Of a DNA stretch of 64,000 nt, positions 47,838 through 60,800 are shown piece after piece. This DNA is from Camarhynchus parvulus (lineage: Eukaryota > Chordata > Aves > Passeriformes > Thraupidae), in the NCBI RefSeq assembly GCF_901933205.1, contig NC_044571.1, forward strand, positions 54,993,994 through 55,057,993, given 5' to 3'. The translations under genes were made by a program, and so were the position numbers. The stretch's first letter is position 1. Each line of letters opens with the position of its first letter. The notes beneath the pieces are model-generated. The model saw only the letters and a program-made list of their open reading frames with translations, searched no databases and was not told the origin of the DNA.

Positions 47838-47940
47838 GCATGGACCCAGGAGCTGCTGATCAGTGACACATAGTCTAGCTGGAGGGTGGTTAATACAGGC
47901 ATACCCAAGGTGTCAGTACTGGGTCTGATCCTCTTTAACA
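47838..47940 (+). mobile_element. CR1 LINE, 5' part of a copy split by a younger CR1
   Basis: The last part (47916-47940) encodes [10 protein letters not shown], the CR1 polymerase segment usually written 'GSVLGPxLFN'. It stops after CTCTTTAACAT. The expected continuation 'IFINDL' appears 600 bases later at 48540 as TTCATTAATGGTCTG, so the two parts are one copy interrupted by the CR1 at 47941-48538. The left limit is approximate. Confidence 0.82.
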
Positions 47941-48538
47941 TGCCAAAGGGATCCTGGCCTGTATCAGCAATAGGGTGGCCAGCAGGACCAGGACAGTGAT
48001 CCTCCCTCTGTACTCAGCACTGGTAAGGCTGCACCTCAAGTCTTGTGTTGTTTTGGGCCCCTTACAAAAAGTGAGACTTTGAGGTGCTGGAGCATGTCCA
48101 GGGAAGGGCAATGAAGTTGGTGAAGGGTCTGGAGCACAAGCCTGGTGAGGAGTTGCCTGAGGGAGCTGGGTTTGTTTAGCTTGGAGAAAAGGAAGTCCAA
48201 AGATGGTCTTGGTCTCTGTATCTATCTGAAAGGAGGTTGTAGTGAGTATCTTCTCCCTCATAATAAGGGACAGAACAAGAGGAAATGGCCTCAGGTTGTA
48301 CCTGCTAATGTTGAAATTGGATATTAGGAAAAAATTCTTCACCAAAATGATGGTCAGGCATTGGAACAGGCTGTCTGGGGAAGTGGTGGAATCACCATCC
48401 CTGGAAGCATTCAAAACCTTGTGGATGTGGCATTTGGGAACATAGTTTAGTGGTGGACTTGGCAGTGTTAGGTTTATGGATTCCATTCCTTGATTGTAGG
48501 CATCTTTTCCAACCTTAATGATTCTAAGATTTTATAAT
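47941..48538 (+). mobile_element. Younger CR1 LINE 3' end nested in an older CR1
   Basis: It starts at GCCAAAGGGATCCTGGCCTG (the 'KANGILAC' segment of the polymerase) and runs through the C-terminus, where the plus strand shows ACCTGAAAGGAGGTTGTAG-like text, GGATATTAGGAAAAAATTC and GGCATTGGAACAGGCTGTC. It ends in the 3' UTR TTTCCAACCTTAATGATTCTAAGATTTTATAATG, a degraded octamer tail. Orientation is the same as the host copy. 5' truncation at the 'KANG' point is ordinary for the family. Antisense of this copy produces the 183-codon frame at 47935-48486, which is not a gene. Confidence 0.9.
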
Positions 48539-48539
48539 G

Positions 48540-49205
48540 TTCATTAATGGTCTGAATCATGGGGCAGAGTGCACCCCCAGCAGGTTTTCTGATGACAGGA
48601 AACTGGGAGGAATGGCTCATATTCAGGGAGTTGTGCTATCACTCAGAAGGACCTCCACAGGCTGAAAAAATAGGCTGACAGGAATCTCATGAAATTCAAC
48701 AAGGGGAAGTGTAAAGTCCTGCATGTGCAGAGGAATAATCTTGTGTATTCGTACAAACCAGGACCATGCAGCAAGAAAGTAGCTTGGCAGAAAAGGACCT
48801 GGGGGCCATGCTGGACAACAACTTGAACAAGAGTCAGCAATATACCCTTGCTGCAAATAAAGTTACTGGCACTGCTTTAAGAATATTCCTGCCAGTAGGG
48901 CATGTGAGGTGGTCCTTCTCCCTCAGCACTCTTGAAGCTGCATTTGGGTGTTGCGTCCAGTTCTGGGCTTCTCAGTGCAAGAGAGACAAGGACGTCAACA
49001 AGGAGCCTTCAAGATGACTAAGGGACTAGAACATTCTTCTATAGGGAAAGGTTAAAGGGCAGGGACTGTGCAGCCCAGAGAAGAGAAGGGTCAGGGGAGA
49101 TGTTCTCAATGTAAATAAATACCTGAGGAGAAGTTGCAGTGAAGACAGAACCAGGCTCTTTCCACTGGTGCCCAGTGACAGCAATGACCACTCTCACGCG
49201 TGCTT
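48540..49205 (+). mobile_element. CR1 LINE, 3' part of the split older copy
   Basis: It resumes with FINGLNHGAECTPSRFSDDRKLGG, where the polymerase F-A-D-D box reads FSDD. Further on come CMCRGI-type text in place of the usual 'VLHLGRN', AEKDLGAMLDNNLNKSQQY near 48788-48842, and the '[19 protein letters not shown]' region, now frameshifted, at 48905-48990. The C-terminal end with DRTRGN-like text is reached near 49150. The copy is older than the CR1 inserted in it and has no 3' tail left. Frames at 48766-49017 (83 codons) are relics. Confidence 0.85.
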
Positions 49206-52200
49206 TCATAATCTCTGTAAATTTTCTATCTCCTTTCCCACAGACTACTGACATCTTTCAGTTGGACATTTGGAGAATCATACCAGATGTAAACATATGT
49301 AACAGATCTAAAGTTTAGTCACATTTCATGGTTTCAAGTGATTTGACTTAAAGTACTTGAAATGAAGATATTTAAGGTAAAAACTAAATAAAAAAGATCA
49401 TTCTTATATCTTTAAAGGTGCTAATTCATTCCACATGAAAAATTAATTGAGGCAATTTTAAGAAAATTTCCATTATAGAACTGCAAGTGCTGGATAGAAC
49501 ACACTAAAATTACTGCAGATTTATGACAGTGTTTCATGAGAAAATTTGATTCAGTCATTTTGCATCATTGAACTGAAATCCCATACAGATAGATTTTACT
49601 AAAATCTCTCAGGTAAATAACTGCATGTAGGGGAATAAAGGTGAAGGCTCAATTTAATAAAGGAAATTAACACCTACAGTTTTACCCATCAAGGAGAAAA
49701 GAAGATCCTTAAAAATTCTTGTATGCTTTCTTTCAGTGCTTTCAGTCTCTTCTCTGTCTTTGACCTAGTTAAAATTCCTTTTTAAAGAATCAATAACACA
49801 TCCACTTCTTTCCATTTTCAATTTGTTCTGATGCTTGAGGAGCAATCAGAAAGACTTTTTATCTTTCTGATGTGCAAGCCACAGATCATACAACAGAGAA
49901 ATAGTGTCAAAATGAACCCAGTCCAAGTAGTAGTTCATCTTGTTCATTTTTATCTTACATATTTTGCTAATGCTCTGGAAATTATATTTCTTCAGCAGTA
50001 TAGAAATCTATGCATTGATTTCAAGTTTCTGTCATAACATAAGGGACTGGCAGGTCCCAAAGGACAGTGACTCCTCATCTGTAGAAACAGACAGCATACG
50101 GCACTTTTGGCCTTTTTTTTTTTTCCCTAAGGTTCAAAAGGTGCCAAGTTCACAGGACTGAAAAGTTCCCTGCTACAAAACTTCCTCTGAGCTACTCTTT
50201 TGTCACTGGGGGAAGGGTTCCTACTCCCTTCATCTATTCCAAAATTAATTTCTGCTAAAATTCTATTTTTTTTTCTCTGTTTGGTTTGTTTCATCCTAGT
50301 CTAATTTAAACAGCACTTCTTTAGGATGGTGTTAAAGAATGTTTACACTCTGAGGAAGAACACTTCTGGTTTTAAGCTGCAGCAGTTGTAGTGCAAGTTT
50401 AGTATCTAAACTGTATAGCAATGACAACGGATCTCACTGTATCACAAAAATGTAAAAGTAGTGCAGAGAGTGCAAATCAGATGTAAAAGTTAAACAGATC
50501 TGAAGACCTGTATTTCTCACGGTCAAAAAGGTGTTTATGATGTCAATTTTATTTTTAGACTGAGTGCATTTCTAAAAACTCCTCAGCTAAAAGACATTAT
50601 TACTATTATATTATTATGAATTATTATTATTATTAATAATAATAATAGTAGTAGTAATAAAAAATTTTACAAAATTCCTGTTGGATGACAGAGAAGACAA
50701 GCAAACATTTATAAGAGGAGGATAAATTCTTTATAGAAAAAGTAAAATAAATTGTTCTGTGAGTAGAGAAACTGAATTTTCCAATAATATCTTTCCTTTA
50801 AATCCCAGATTATAAATTATGTTGAGGCAGTGTGACATCTGTCTGCCTTTGGATTGCATATAGCTGAATAATATAAATGGCTCTGTGAAGAAAAGTGAGG
50901 GTTTTTTGGTGTTTTTTTTTCTCCTTTTTTATTACGTTCATTTCATTTTAGCATCATTTTCACTCATGTGAAAATGTCATGTCATGTCTTCTACTACCCA
51001 AATTTTTGTTTTCTCCAGATATCTTAGATCCCTATTAGATTTTATAGATCTTCAGGAGATCTGAAATAGCAAAGAAATATTGGGATGATATAAGGGAACA
51101 TAAACTGTAAACCATACCTAAACACTCTGAGATGAGGTTTAAGATAGGGAACATATTCCTCATAAAGAAAATCTAAATGTACCTTTCCTGTATTCTCAAG
51201 CAGTGATGAATTTTTTGATCTGGTACCAGTGGTATCTTTGCCTCTATATTTATGTATAATTTCAACTAAGGCTGAAATAAATAGAGTTGCACTCAAAATT
51301 TGTTGATGAGAAAAGAGGAAACATACTTTATAAAGCCAGGAAGATATAATTAGAAAAAATGGAATCTTAACCAAGATATAAACACAGTCTAAATTATTGC
51401 CTAGAAGGCAACCAAAACAGATTTCACCTGGATCTGGGTAATCTTTGCATTCTCTTTTTTTCTCTCTATCCACAGCAAATTGAGTTATAACCTGAATAAA
51501 CAGCTCCTAGGAAAGTTGGGGTTAGATGTATGTAGTACCAAAAGGTGCAGGCAGTAGATTGAGTATTCACATAAGCCACATAAGAAAAGAGAAAATTACC
51601 CAGTGCTTTTGCTGCAGTTCTTCACATCTTTAAAGACTGAAATTAATAAACCCATCTCTGTTTTTGTACTTATGTCATGATTAAAAATTTTTATAATTAA
51701 AAAGTTTTCTTAATTAAAAAGTTTTTTATTATGTAAGTACTTAGAAAGATTCAACTACAAATTTTTGTTAAAGTTTAAATTATATTTTATTGGTATTTCT
51801 GAAGAACTAACTGCAACTAATGAACTCTGCTTCATAGAAGCTATTTGACTTTATACTTAACCCAACTTCTTATCTTTCCCTGTGTCTACTGACATTAAAA
51901 AATAAATATCAAAATAAGATTCTGAAAAAAATTAAGCAATTTTTATATTTTATTGCAAAATTTATTTATAGAGAAAAAAATTGTTTGCCTTGCTATTTTT
52001 CTCAGAATAAACAGTATTCCAAAATAAATTAATAGATCGTAGCATATTTTAAATAGTATTAAGATGATCACAGCTTTCGAGATGAAATGACAGATGCCCA
52101 AAGATTTTTCCTGTAGGAAAAAAATAAAGAAATAATAGCTACTTTCTAGTATAAATCAACACATATCTCTGTCATTTTTGGCTCTGGAACCATATATGCT

Positions 52201-53540
52201 GTTTCTCTTAGCACAAGTGCATTAAAATCCCAGTTTGGATACTTAAGGTAAGGAAAAATTTGTTTCTGTTACTTTATAGAGCTAACTAAAAAGATGCTAG
52301 GTCGAAGAGGCTTATTTATTAACATTTTTCCCATTACTAGGACTGAGAAGCCTGAAAAAATAAATATGTTGAAAGCTTTCCAATTTGTAAATAGACAAAA
52401 TCATCACAAATATTTATAAGGATATTTTAATCATAACATCTCTCATAATTATGGTTGTTTACACAATTTTATGCCAATCTGGCATTCTGGATTCTGGCTC
52501 AAGATAGAACAGAGATTTTATGAGAAGTGCAAAAATTTCCTACATCTCTTGAATATCTCCCTCATAGCTGTTGAAACTCTAAAATGTCTACTGAGATAGT
52601 CTGAATAATGATGTCAGAATTCTCTCTTAATTATGCAGATTATTTTTTTCTTTTTCAAAAATGTGATGATTTTGTGTTCTATATGTTCAATTTTTAAATA
52701 ATTTCTCTGGATATTTGTTATTTTCTTAATTCACTGTAATAAAAAGGAGCCAGCTTTTCCTCATAGAGCCTAATTATTAAAATTGCAATTGTTCCTAAGC
52801 ATCATGTAATATTATAGTCTTGTTGAAATAGATATCCTCCTATATATGCTTCTTGAGTTCACTTTCTTATAATATGCTGTGACAACTCTTGCTATTTTCT
52901 ACATTTTTTATTTAATGTGCTCCTTAAAGTTTTTTTCTAGTATTCAGAAAATATGGCAAAAATTCTGTAATGCATTCAACAATTTGTAAATCCCAATTAG
53001 CCTTATATAATCTTTGTATTGTACCTTGTGGTAAATAGTATTGTCTCTTTATTTCTAGTAGTGTCCATGCCGTTCAGAAATCTGGTTTAGCTTCATGCAA
53101 TACTCCCAGAGAGCTTGTTTCTCACAGACCATTAGTTTATATATTAGGTAAATAAATAATAATAATACAAGGCAGGGGAAAATCCCTGACTCCTACTGTT
53201 GATTATAACTGATATAACACATTTTACCGTAAGATTAGAGACATTTCTACATAGATGAGAAGAAATGTCATCAATCCATCGTCAGGTACGATGAGAGATG
53301 CACAAATGGCAGAAAGAAGAATTAGGTGCCTGCAGCATGCATTAGTAATCTGCAGTATGGGAGTTTTTTTGGTGGTTTTTTTCCCTCAAGAATCCCTAAC
53401 CTTATAAAAATTACTTTCTCAACAAAACATGAAAGTGACAATGTTTTCCTTCTGTTAAATATAAATTAATGTCTCTTTATATCTGGGAATTAAAATGTCA
53501 GATTTGAATGTGGTTCTGGGTCAAAAAAACAACGTCTAGA
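49206..53540. other. AT-rich non-coding DNA, no gene seen
   Basis: The longest frame, 143 codons antisense at 51042-51473, is rich in Phe/Leu/Ile/Tyr/Ser and matches no family I know. It lacks splice or promoter context, so it is rated as chance. An ATT/AAT hairpin-forming repeat lies at 50596-50661, and a TAATTAAAAAGTTTT duplication near 51694-51725. Confidence 0.55.
50596..50661. repeat. ATT/AAT microsatellite with internal inverted symmetry
   Basis: TAT/ATT units on the left turn into AAT and then AGT units on the right, so the left half can pair with the right half around TTATTAATAATAA. It is low complexity. Confidence 0.93.
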
Positions 53541-53544
53541 ATGC

Positions 53545-54641
53545 TACAGCCACTATTCTTGAGCTGCAGAACTGGAGAGAGATGGATTTGATGGGTGGAG
53601 TGCTTGGTAGGCAAAGAATTGGTTGGACAGTCACATCCAGAGGGTAGTGGTCAGTGGCTCAGAGTCCCAATGAACATCAGTGGCAAGTAACATTTAGCAG
53701 GGGATGGTATTGGGACTGGCATTTTTTAACATCTTCATTGCTGACAAGGGCAGTGGGATTGAGCGCACCCTCAGCAAATTTGCAGATGACACCAAGATGA
53801 GCAGCGAAGTTGACGCATGTGAAGGATAGGATGCCATTCAGAGCAACCTGGACAAGCTCAGGATGTGGGCTCATGGGAATCTCGTGAGGTTTAACAGGAC
53901 CAAGTGCATGGTGCTGCACCTGGGTTGGGGCAAGCACCAGTATCAACACAGGCTGGGGGATGCACAGATGGAAAGCAGCCCTGCTGAGAAGGACTTGGGG
54001 GTGCTGCTGGATGAGAGGCTGGACATGACCCAGCCATGTGCACTCACTGCCCAGAAAGTCAAATTTGTCCTGGGCTGCATCCAAAGAAGTGTGGGCAGCA
54101 GGGACAGGGAGGGGATTCTGCTCCTCTACTCCCCTCTGGTGAGACCTCACCTGCAGTGCTGCACCAAGCTCCGGGGTCCCCAGAGCAGGAAGAACATTGA
54201 GCTGTTGGAGCAGATCCAGATGCCTCCAAGTTGATCAGAGAGGTGGAGAAGATCTCCTATGAGGAAAGACTGAGAGAATTGGCATTTCTCAGCCTGGAAA
54301 AGAGGCTTCAGGGTGATATGATTGCAGTCTTCTGTTACCTTTCCTTACAGGAAAGACGGACAGAGACTATTTACAAAAGTGTGTAGTGACAGGACAAGAG
54401 GGGATGGGTTTAAACTGAAAGAGTAGGTGTAGATTTGATTAGGAAAAAATTCTTTATTGTGAGGGTTGTGGCAAAATTTTCCTGGGAACATTGAGGATGG
54501 TCCATCCCTGACCGTGTTCAAGACCAAGCTGGATGGGGTTCTGAGTAATCTGGTGTAGTGAGATGCATCCCTGCCCACTGCTTGGGGGTTGGAACCGGAT
54601 GACCTGTAAGGTCACTTCCAAACCAAGCCATTCTATGATTC
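53545..54641 (+). mobile_element. Long CR1 LINE copy, polymerase region to intact 3' tail
   Basis: The best-preserved CR1 in the window, about 1.1 kb. The polymerase box is intact as FADDTK (53779-53796), preceded by an 'SGIERTLSK'-type stretch. After a stop near 53827 the frame stays open at 53863-54234 and includes LVRFNRTKCMVLHLGWGK, ESSPAEKDLGVLLDERLD, LGCIQRSVGSRDREG and YSPLVRPHLQCC. Then frameshifted C-terminus, 3' UTR (GGATGGGGTTCTGAGTAATC, GGGGGTTGGAACC, AAGGTCACTTCC) and the tip CATTCTATGATTCC near 54630. It is 5'-truncated within the polymerase. The antisense frame at 53677-54150 (157 codons) is a shadow of it. Several stops make it inactive. Confidence 0.94.
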
Positions 54642-57002
54642 CAGGAATACATAAAGTGTAGGGAGAAATACATGATGACAAGCATCCTTTACACACTTAT
54701 TTGATGCATTCTCATCATTGCCTCTAGCTAAATACATGCACAAGATAAAGCCAGCTAGTTGAGAGACTTGTGAAAGGCTGTTAATTCTGTAAATTAGCAA
54801 GAACAATATGTGTGTATGGTATTAGAAAGAAGGAGTTTTATCAGTAATTCCTCTTTATTGAGCATTGAGTAATTGCTGCAGAAACAATCTCAGAGGCCTG
54901 CCCTGGCTCACACAGTCATCTTTCAGTGGAATTCTGTAATTATTGTTAAAGGTTCATATTTGCCAATTCTAAGAGTACTAATAACTTGATTTTTTTTTTG
55001 AGAGAAGAATTACTTTAAAAAAAAATTATTTCTGAAGAGAAGTTCTCAGCCTAAGTGTGTTCAGGCCATAGGTGCAAAGTTCTTCAGCAGCAAAAATGTT
55101 CATATGCTTATAGATTTTTGTATTTGAGATCATCCAGCTAGAAATGACCACAGTGTAAGCCTGCTGAAAGTGAAGTATTTCCACCTGTCACTGAAATGTT
55201 GTCTGGTCATCTGCTCTGGACAGCTAAGTCCTGTTCTGTTTTTTGCTTACAGAGACTCCAAAAAATTATGCAGTCAGACTAAAAGTGTTTTAATAACTGT
55301 ATCTTTTATATGGTCAGAGGATTTTTCCACCTGAGCTGCACTGTGATCAAAAACCTTAAAGGAAAGATAATTTAGACAATTACTTTTAGATGCGCCCTCT
55401 CTTCAGCACCACAGTAGGATACCATTTTTTGTTGTTGTTTTGCAGAAAAATTCCCCCATGACAGAGGTGTTATGAGACATTTTATAATAAATTTTAAAAA
55501 AAAAGGTGTCATGATCAATTTTATAATAAATTAAAAGAAAGGAAACCTTTCAAGCGGGCTAAGCCTTAAAACTGCATATCCTCAGGTGGTTACTTAGTAG
55601 AACACTTTACACAATATTGCAAAGTAGTAAGCATGAATACACTTAGAGACATGAAATTTCAGAAAATTTCAAATTAAGATATTTTTATTTGCAAACCTCA
55701 TTCAACTGCACCATTTCCAAATTCCTCTCATTTTATTTTTCTCTTGTTCATCATAACAGTGAATATAAAAAGTAGTAGTAGTTGAGGTTGTCTGCATTAG
55801 GAAGAAAAAGCACAAAGCATTGAAAACAGAACAAAGCAATTCAGCATCAAAGTTCAGTGTTACTGGCTGCATCATTAGAGCTGCAAAGTAATTTTGTACA
55901 ACCTGCTGAGCATGCCCTATTTTGTGAGGCATCAAATATTACCTTGGATATAAAGTCTAAAATCCAACCCCTCTGGCAACATCTGACTGCTTCCATTCTT
56001 AATTGTTATAGTTCGCTGTACAGAGGTGACATGACATTCAGCAAAACCTATTTGTTTGTCCTCTGCAATGTGTGTCTGCAATGACCCTCACCTGGGACCC
56101 CCATCTGTGGGCCCAGGACTGACATTCAGCTCCTCAGACTCATGCTCTTAAGACTCATATTGTAGGTGAGCCTTTATCCAGCCCTGTTGAGCAGATAAAG
56201 CATTTTCTGAAGTTGGCCTATGGTATGTGTGTGTGAGTATATGTGCCTGGATAACTAATTAGGAAGTGAGAATCGCCTCTTTTCAGCAATGTGCACATTA
56301 TGCAGTCTGCTTTTATTGTAAGATATTTTCCTAACAAAAAATAACCAAGCAAAGGTAAAATGTATGCAAACATTTTTCGCACTATTGCTTGTTGGCTTTA
56401 CATTCATTCTTTTTTTAGTTATATTTTAGGTTTAATTCCTCTTCCAACAAATAAATAAGTATAGCTCTTAATAAAATGAAAAGTCAGTCTGTGGTTGTTT
56501 TGGTAAGATACTGTGGATTGTAGTTATTTTCCTTTTGTCAGAAGTTAATCTAGGTATTGAATTACTATCTCTTCGTGTCTGTAAAATGAAAACTTAACCT
56601 AAAGACCAGAGTAGAACCAAGCTGATAGATTCTGTAGATTTTAAACCAGGAAGGAGCCAAGAAATATGAGAGTTAAAACAGAAATAAATTTGTTTGTCTA
56701 GGCTGGTACATGAGAGATTTCACAGATTTGTGGCATGAAACTCTGAGAAGGCATACCATCTACAATTAGGTGATTAATGACTTGTATGTGAGAAGAAAAG
56801 GCATGAACATTCCTTATTGCCAGAAGGTTTCATTCGCTATGAATAGTAAGCAGACACAGATACATAGTTGTTTCTACCATTTTGAATATCAGTGCTCAAA
56901 GATTTTGGATAACATCTGAAGTATTGAATGGGGGTGGGTTGGTTTGATTGTTTGCACGTGGGTTTTTTTATTCAGTTACAACAACTTTTCCCTGCTCCCT
57001 AT
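54642..57002. other. AT-rich non-coding DNA with a diverged 39-bp tandem duplication
   Basis: No gene or transposon was recognised. Opposite frames at 55702-55935 and 55857-56084 overlap and carry no domain. Units at 55465-55503 and 55504-55537 share AGGTGTTATGA/AGGTGTCATGA and TTTTATAATAAATT. Confidence 0.58.
55465..55537 (+). repeat. Diverged tandem duplication of about 36-39 bp
   Basis: Two head-to-tail units that each begin AGGTGTxATGA, followed by CATTTTATAATAAATT or CAATTTTATAATAAATT and an A-rich end. Several mismatches show an older duplication than those at 10073 or 18376. Confidence 0.85.
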
Positions 57003-57003
57003 A

Positions 57004-57890
57004 GGATCATAAAATCATAGAATACTTTGATTAGAAAGGGAGCTTCAAAACATCTACTTCAACCCCCCTGCCCACGATATCTTGCTCTAGCTAAGGTTGC
57101 TCAAAACACCCTCCAACCTGTCTTTCAACACTTGCTCATGGGGTGCCCACGACATCTCTGGGCAGCCTGTTCCATTGTTTTACCAACCTGACTACAAAGA
57201 ATTATTTCAGTAAGTCAAATCCATCCCAGCTGAAACCAGGACGCACCCTCTTTCAGTTCAAAACTGTTTCCCTTGTCCTATGACTGCATTCTCGTCTCTC
57301 CCCACTGTTTTTACAAACCCACTTTAATTACTGAAAGGCTGCAATAAGACAGAGCCTTCTTTTCTCCAGGCTGAAGAGCCTCAACTTTCTTAGCCCTTTT
57401 CTCATAAGAGAGGTGTTTGATTCCTCTGTCTGTCTTTGCAGCTCTCCCCTGGACCTGCTCCAACATGTCCATGTCTTTCTGCTGTGGATCCCAGAGCTCA
57501 ACACCATATTTAAGAGGGGATATAATGGGATCAGAGAGAGAGAATCGCTTCCTTTGGCCTTCTGGCCTCACATCTTTTCATGCAGCTCAGGATAAAATTG
57601 GTTTTCTTAGCTGCAAGCTCATTGCTGACGCATGCACAGTTTTTCATCCACCAGCACTTTCAAGTTCTTATCAGCAAGGTTGCTTTCAATCACTAAATGC
57701 CCCAGTCTGTGATGATATTTGGGGGTCACCATGACCCAGGTGCAAGATCTTGCTCTTCGCCTTGTTGAACTTCATGAGATTCACAAGGGTGCACTCCCAA
57801 GGCCTATGAAAGTCCCTCTACGGATTTTGTCTCATCCCTTAAGCATATGAACTGCAGCCCACAGCTTCATGCCATCTGCTTGGCACAGGA
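57004..57890 (-). mobile_element. CR1 LINE, polymerase C-terminus to 3' tail, antisense
   Basis: The plus strand starts GATCATAAAATCATAGAATAC, the reverse complement of the 3' octamer tail, so the element points left. Going right (towards its 5' side) are CAACCCCCCTGCCC (3' UTR), CTGGGCAGCCTGTTCCATTG, the antisense of the SLEKRRL-type region near 57360, of the 'LEQVQGRA' region (minus-strand frame at 57311-57571 reads LWDPQQKDMDMLEQVQGRA), and at 57720-57785 antisense of 'KVLHLGHGD' and 'NLMKFN'-type codons (CATGACCCAGGTGCAAGATC, CTTGTTGAACTTCATGAG). It is truncated near 57890, before the FADD box. About 0.89 kb long, multiple stops, inactive. Confidence 0.92.
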
Positions 57891-60800
57891 CACATTTAGC
57901 TACATAACAAAAATTATAGTGGCAATTTCTTGTGGCCATACTTAACTAACCCTTATTTAAAACTGCCTGCCCTGAAACAATTTTTCTTCTTTCTGAATAC
58001 TATGAATACCTCACAAAAATGATCAATAGTTTCCCTCTACATTTTAGATGCTAGAACTGGAGAATTTTTCTGCCTTGTCTTTCAAAGAAGTAATGAGGAA
58101 AAAGTGAAGAGCACTTTTCAGATATAAAGGCAGGAGGAAATGTCTGAGTTAATATACTTGTTTCTCCTCAGTTTACACAATAGTGATCCAAATTATCTAG
58201 CTAAAAACATGAGGAAAGGAGGTTGGAGACTGCTTGCTCCCATCGTCGTAGACGCATAGTAACTATGATAAAACCAAAAGCAATTGCTTTTTGACAGATA
58301 TTATTAAAAAAAAAAAAAGAAAGAAAAAAAGATAGATTAGATCACCATGCACCATGTCTTCCTCACAATAATTCAGTACTTAAATAACTATAAGGAACAA
58401 TTATAAAACTGTAGCTATTCTCAGGAATGTTACGTTGGGTAATCAAAAAGAAAACAAATTGAAATTACATACACAACTCATTTTTGTGAAGTCTAAGTAG
58501 CCTCAATTAATAGGATGAAAAACTTTTAGTCACAGAAATTTGGACATAGAGCATGAAACTTAAAGGATAGTAAATTATCTGAGAATGCCCTACTGACACT
58601 ACTAAACCGGAATTGGATCTAATGTTGATACAATTAAAATGATGACACGTAATTGGAAATAAATCTCACTCAATTTTTTTTTAATTTTTGCATCTCTTAC
58701 CCTTTAATATCATCTTAGATTGGGTATCAAAAACAAATTATGTTTTGTTTTGCATATTGAATTTGTCAGATATTCTCTATTCTCCTGACTTCAATGGAAT
58801 CAGGAATGGAATTGGATCTCTTGTGTATTCATGGAGTTTCATTCTTAAATTATTGTCATAAATATTTTTTTTCTTTTTGTATGCAAGACACTTGTTTTTT
58901 CACATGCCTTCTAAAACTGCAAAAGCCAACATAATCATCCACCAGTGGTTCCATTGAACCTAATGGATACAGTGTATGTTAACATCCTTTTGAGTACATG
59001 CATCTGGGCGACTTCTGTCTTTTATTAGGACTTTTTCACTGTAGATCTTTTAAGAATAGGAAGAATATAGAGCGCTTATTCTGAACTGTATCACAGAAAC
59101 AAAGACATTTAATTCAGACTTGCATTAACTTGCTCAGCACATAACATCATATGGAATTTATTGTATCACATATTTTTTTTCTGTATAAGCTTAAGAACAG
59201 GATTTTACCTCAGAACCAAATAACTATAGAAAATAGATAACAGAAAATCCCCATTGTTTCCTGATTATTCCCCTAAAGCTGTAATTCTAAGCATCCTTCA
59301 ATTTTTAAATATAATCAATCAAAAATCTTCATAGATGAGTATGGCAAGCTTAAAAAAAACCCAAAATCCCAAAACCTTAAAAAATCCCAAACAAATAAAA
59401 CACCCACAGAAAACACACCCAAAAAACAAACAAAAAACCCCCAACAAACCAACCCTTCTCAAATAGCAAAGTACTGAAGTGAGACATATGTTACAGATTA
59501 AAATAGGACAAGTAAAACCTGTAGCTATTTCAATCTAAGATTAATTGTGTAAGTAATACATTTCTAATCTGATTAGGTAATTGATTTCCTCAAAGAATCA
59601 ATTAAGTCTCTATTTGCAGTAATAAATAACAAATATTTAAACTTTTTTGGCTAAATTGGACTATTCTCTTAAATTTACATCTTAAAGGAAAACTAAGAAC
59701 TATATCTTAATAACCTTCACAGAACAAAGCCTAGACAGTCTCAAAAAAAGGAAAAAAAAAAAAAAAAAGGAAAAAAATTGTTTAAATGGCAGTGTAATGA
59801 TTCCTCATACAGAAATTGCCCTGCAAATCAATTAGAATTGTTTTACTGGTGAGGACTGGGAGTAGTTTTTTGTTATTTTTTATGCAAGCAAATCTATAAT
59901 TTCAAAAATGGCAAAAAGTTCTAACGACTTGCCTAGACACCTTAGTAATGCTCAGTGTGGGCATTAGTTAAGTTAATCAATGTCTGTATGCAAATATATT
60001 CAAGTCAATTCTATAGCGTCCTGGAGTCCAGTGATAATCAAACTAAGGAAAAATTGATGATGTGTTGATATATGTTGGGAAACTAAGCCTGAATTTAATT
60101 TTAGATCTTGATTTGATTATTTTTCTTCATATTTATGCAAATTATATTAACAGGTTTTGGCGGGGGGGCTTTTATTGTTTTGGTCTGGTTTATGGGGCTA
60201 TAATTTTCTCAGTGATGCAATGTACTATGACAATGAAAACACCCAGAACATAATGACTTTGAATTAAAATTTAAATTTAAAAAGGAGAAGATAAAATTTA
60301 GGTTAATTTTAATAGGTCCAAGGTTTATGCTCAGAATTTTCTGAAATTATTTTTTGTAGCTGGCTCTCCTTGAATTCATCATGTGAAATTAGCAATTCAT
60401 AAGTGCATTGCAAAGCTTAATTCAAAACAAACCCCAAAACTAACATAACATATTTGAGAATATTTGGAAAAATAACCCAAGTAATAGATTTCAAAAATAT
60501 ATGGTGTCTGAAAGGCAAGCTAATTAATATAATTTTTAAATGCTATGGTGTATTAGCAAAGAAACCTAACCACCCACATAAACCCACAAAATATATGATG
60601 GCAAAGTGGACTGAAACCTCTGCATGATACATTGCAAGGGATAAACCAATTGAATGCCAAAGGGATGCAGAAAGCTATGTCAGAAACTAATATAAATTTA
60701 GGATATTCTCATAAATCAAGCAACAAGTGAAAGAAAAGGACTTGAAGTACTGAAAAACAATCTTTTGTACTGACACTGAGGTTCACCTAAAAGTATAAAT

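Noticed and set aside
47935..48486. 183-codon antisense frame
   Set aside because: It is the complement of a CR1 3' end that reads correctly on the plus strand.
51042..51473. 143-codon antisense reading frame
   Set aside because: It is hydrophobic and low in information with no family motif, repeat or splice context. Long frames of this type are expected by chance in 64 kb of AT-rich DNA on six frames.
53677..54150. 157-codon antisense frame
   Set aside because: It is the shadow of the CR1 polymerase, whose plus-strand translation has the expected family motifs.
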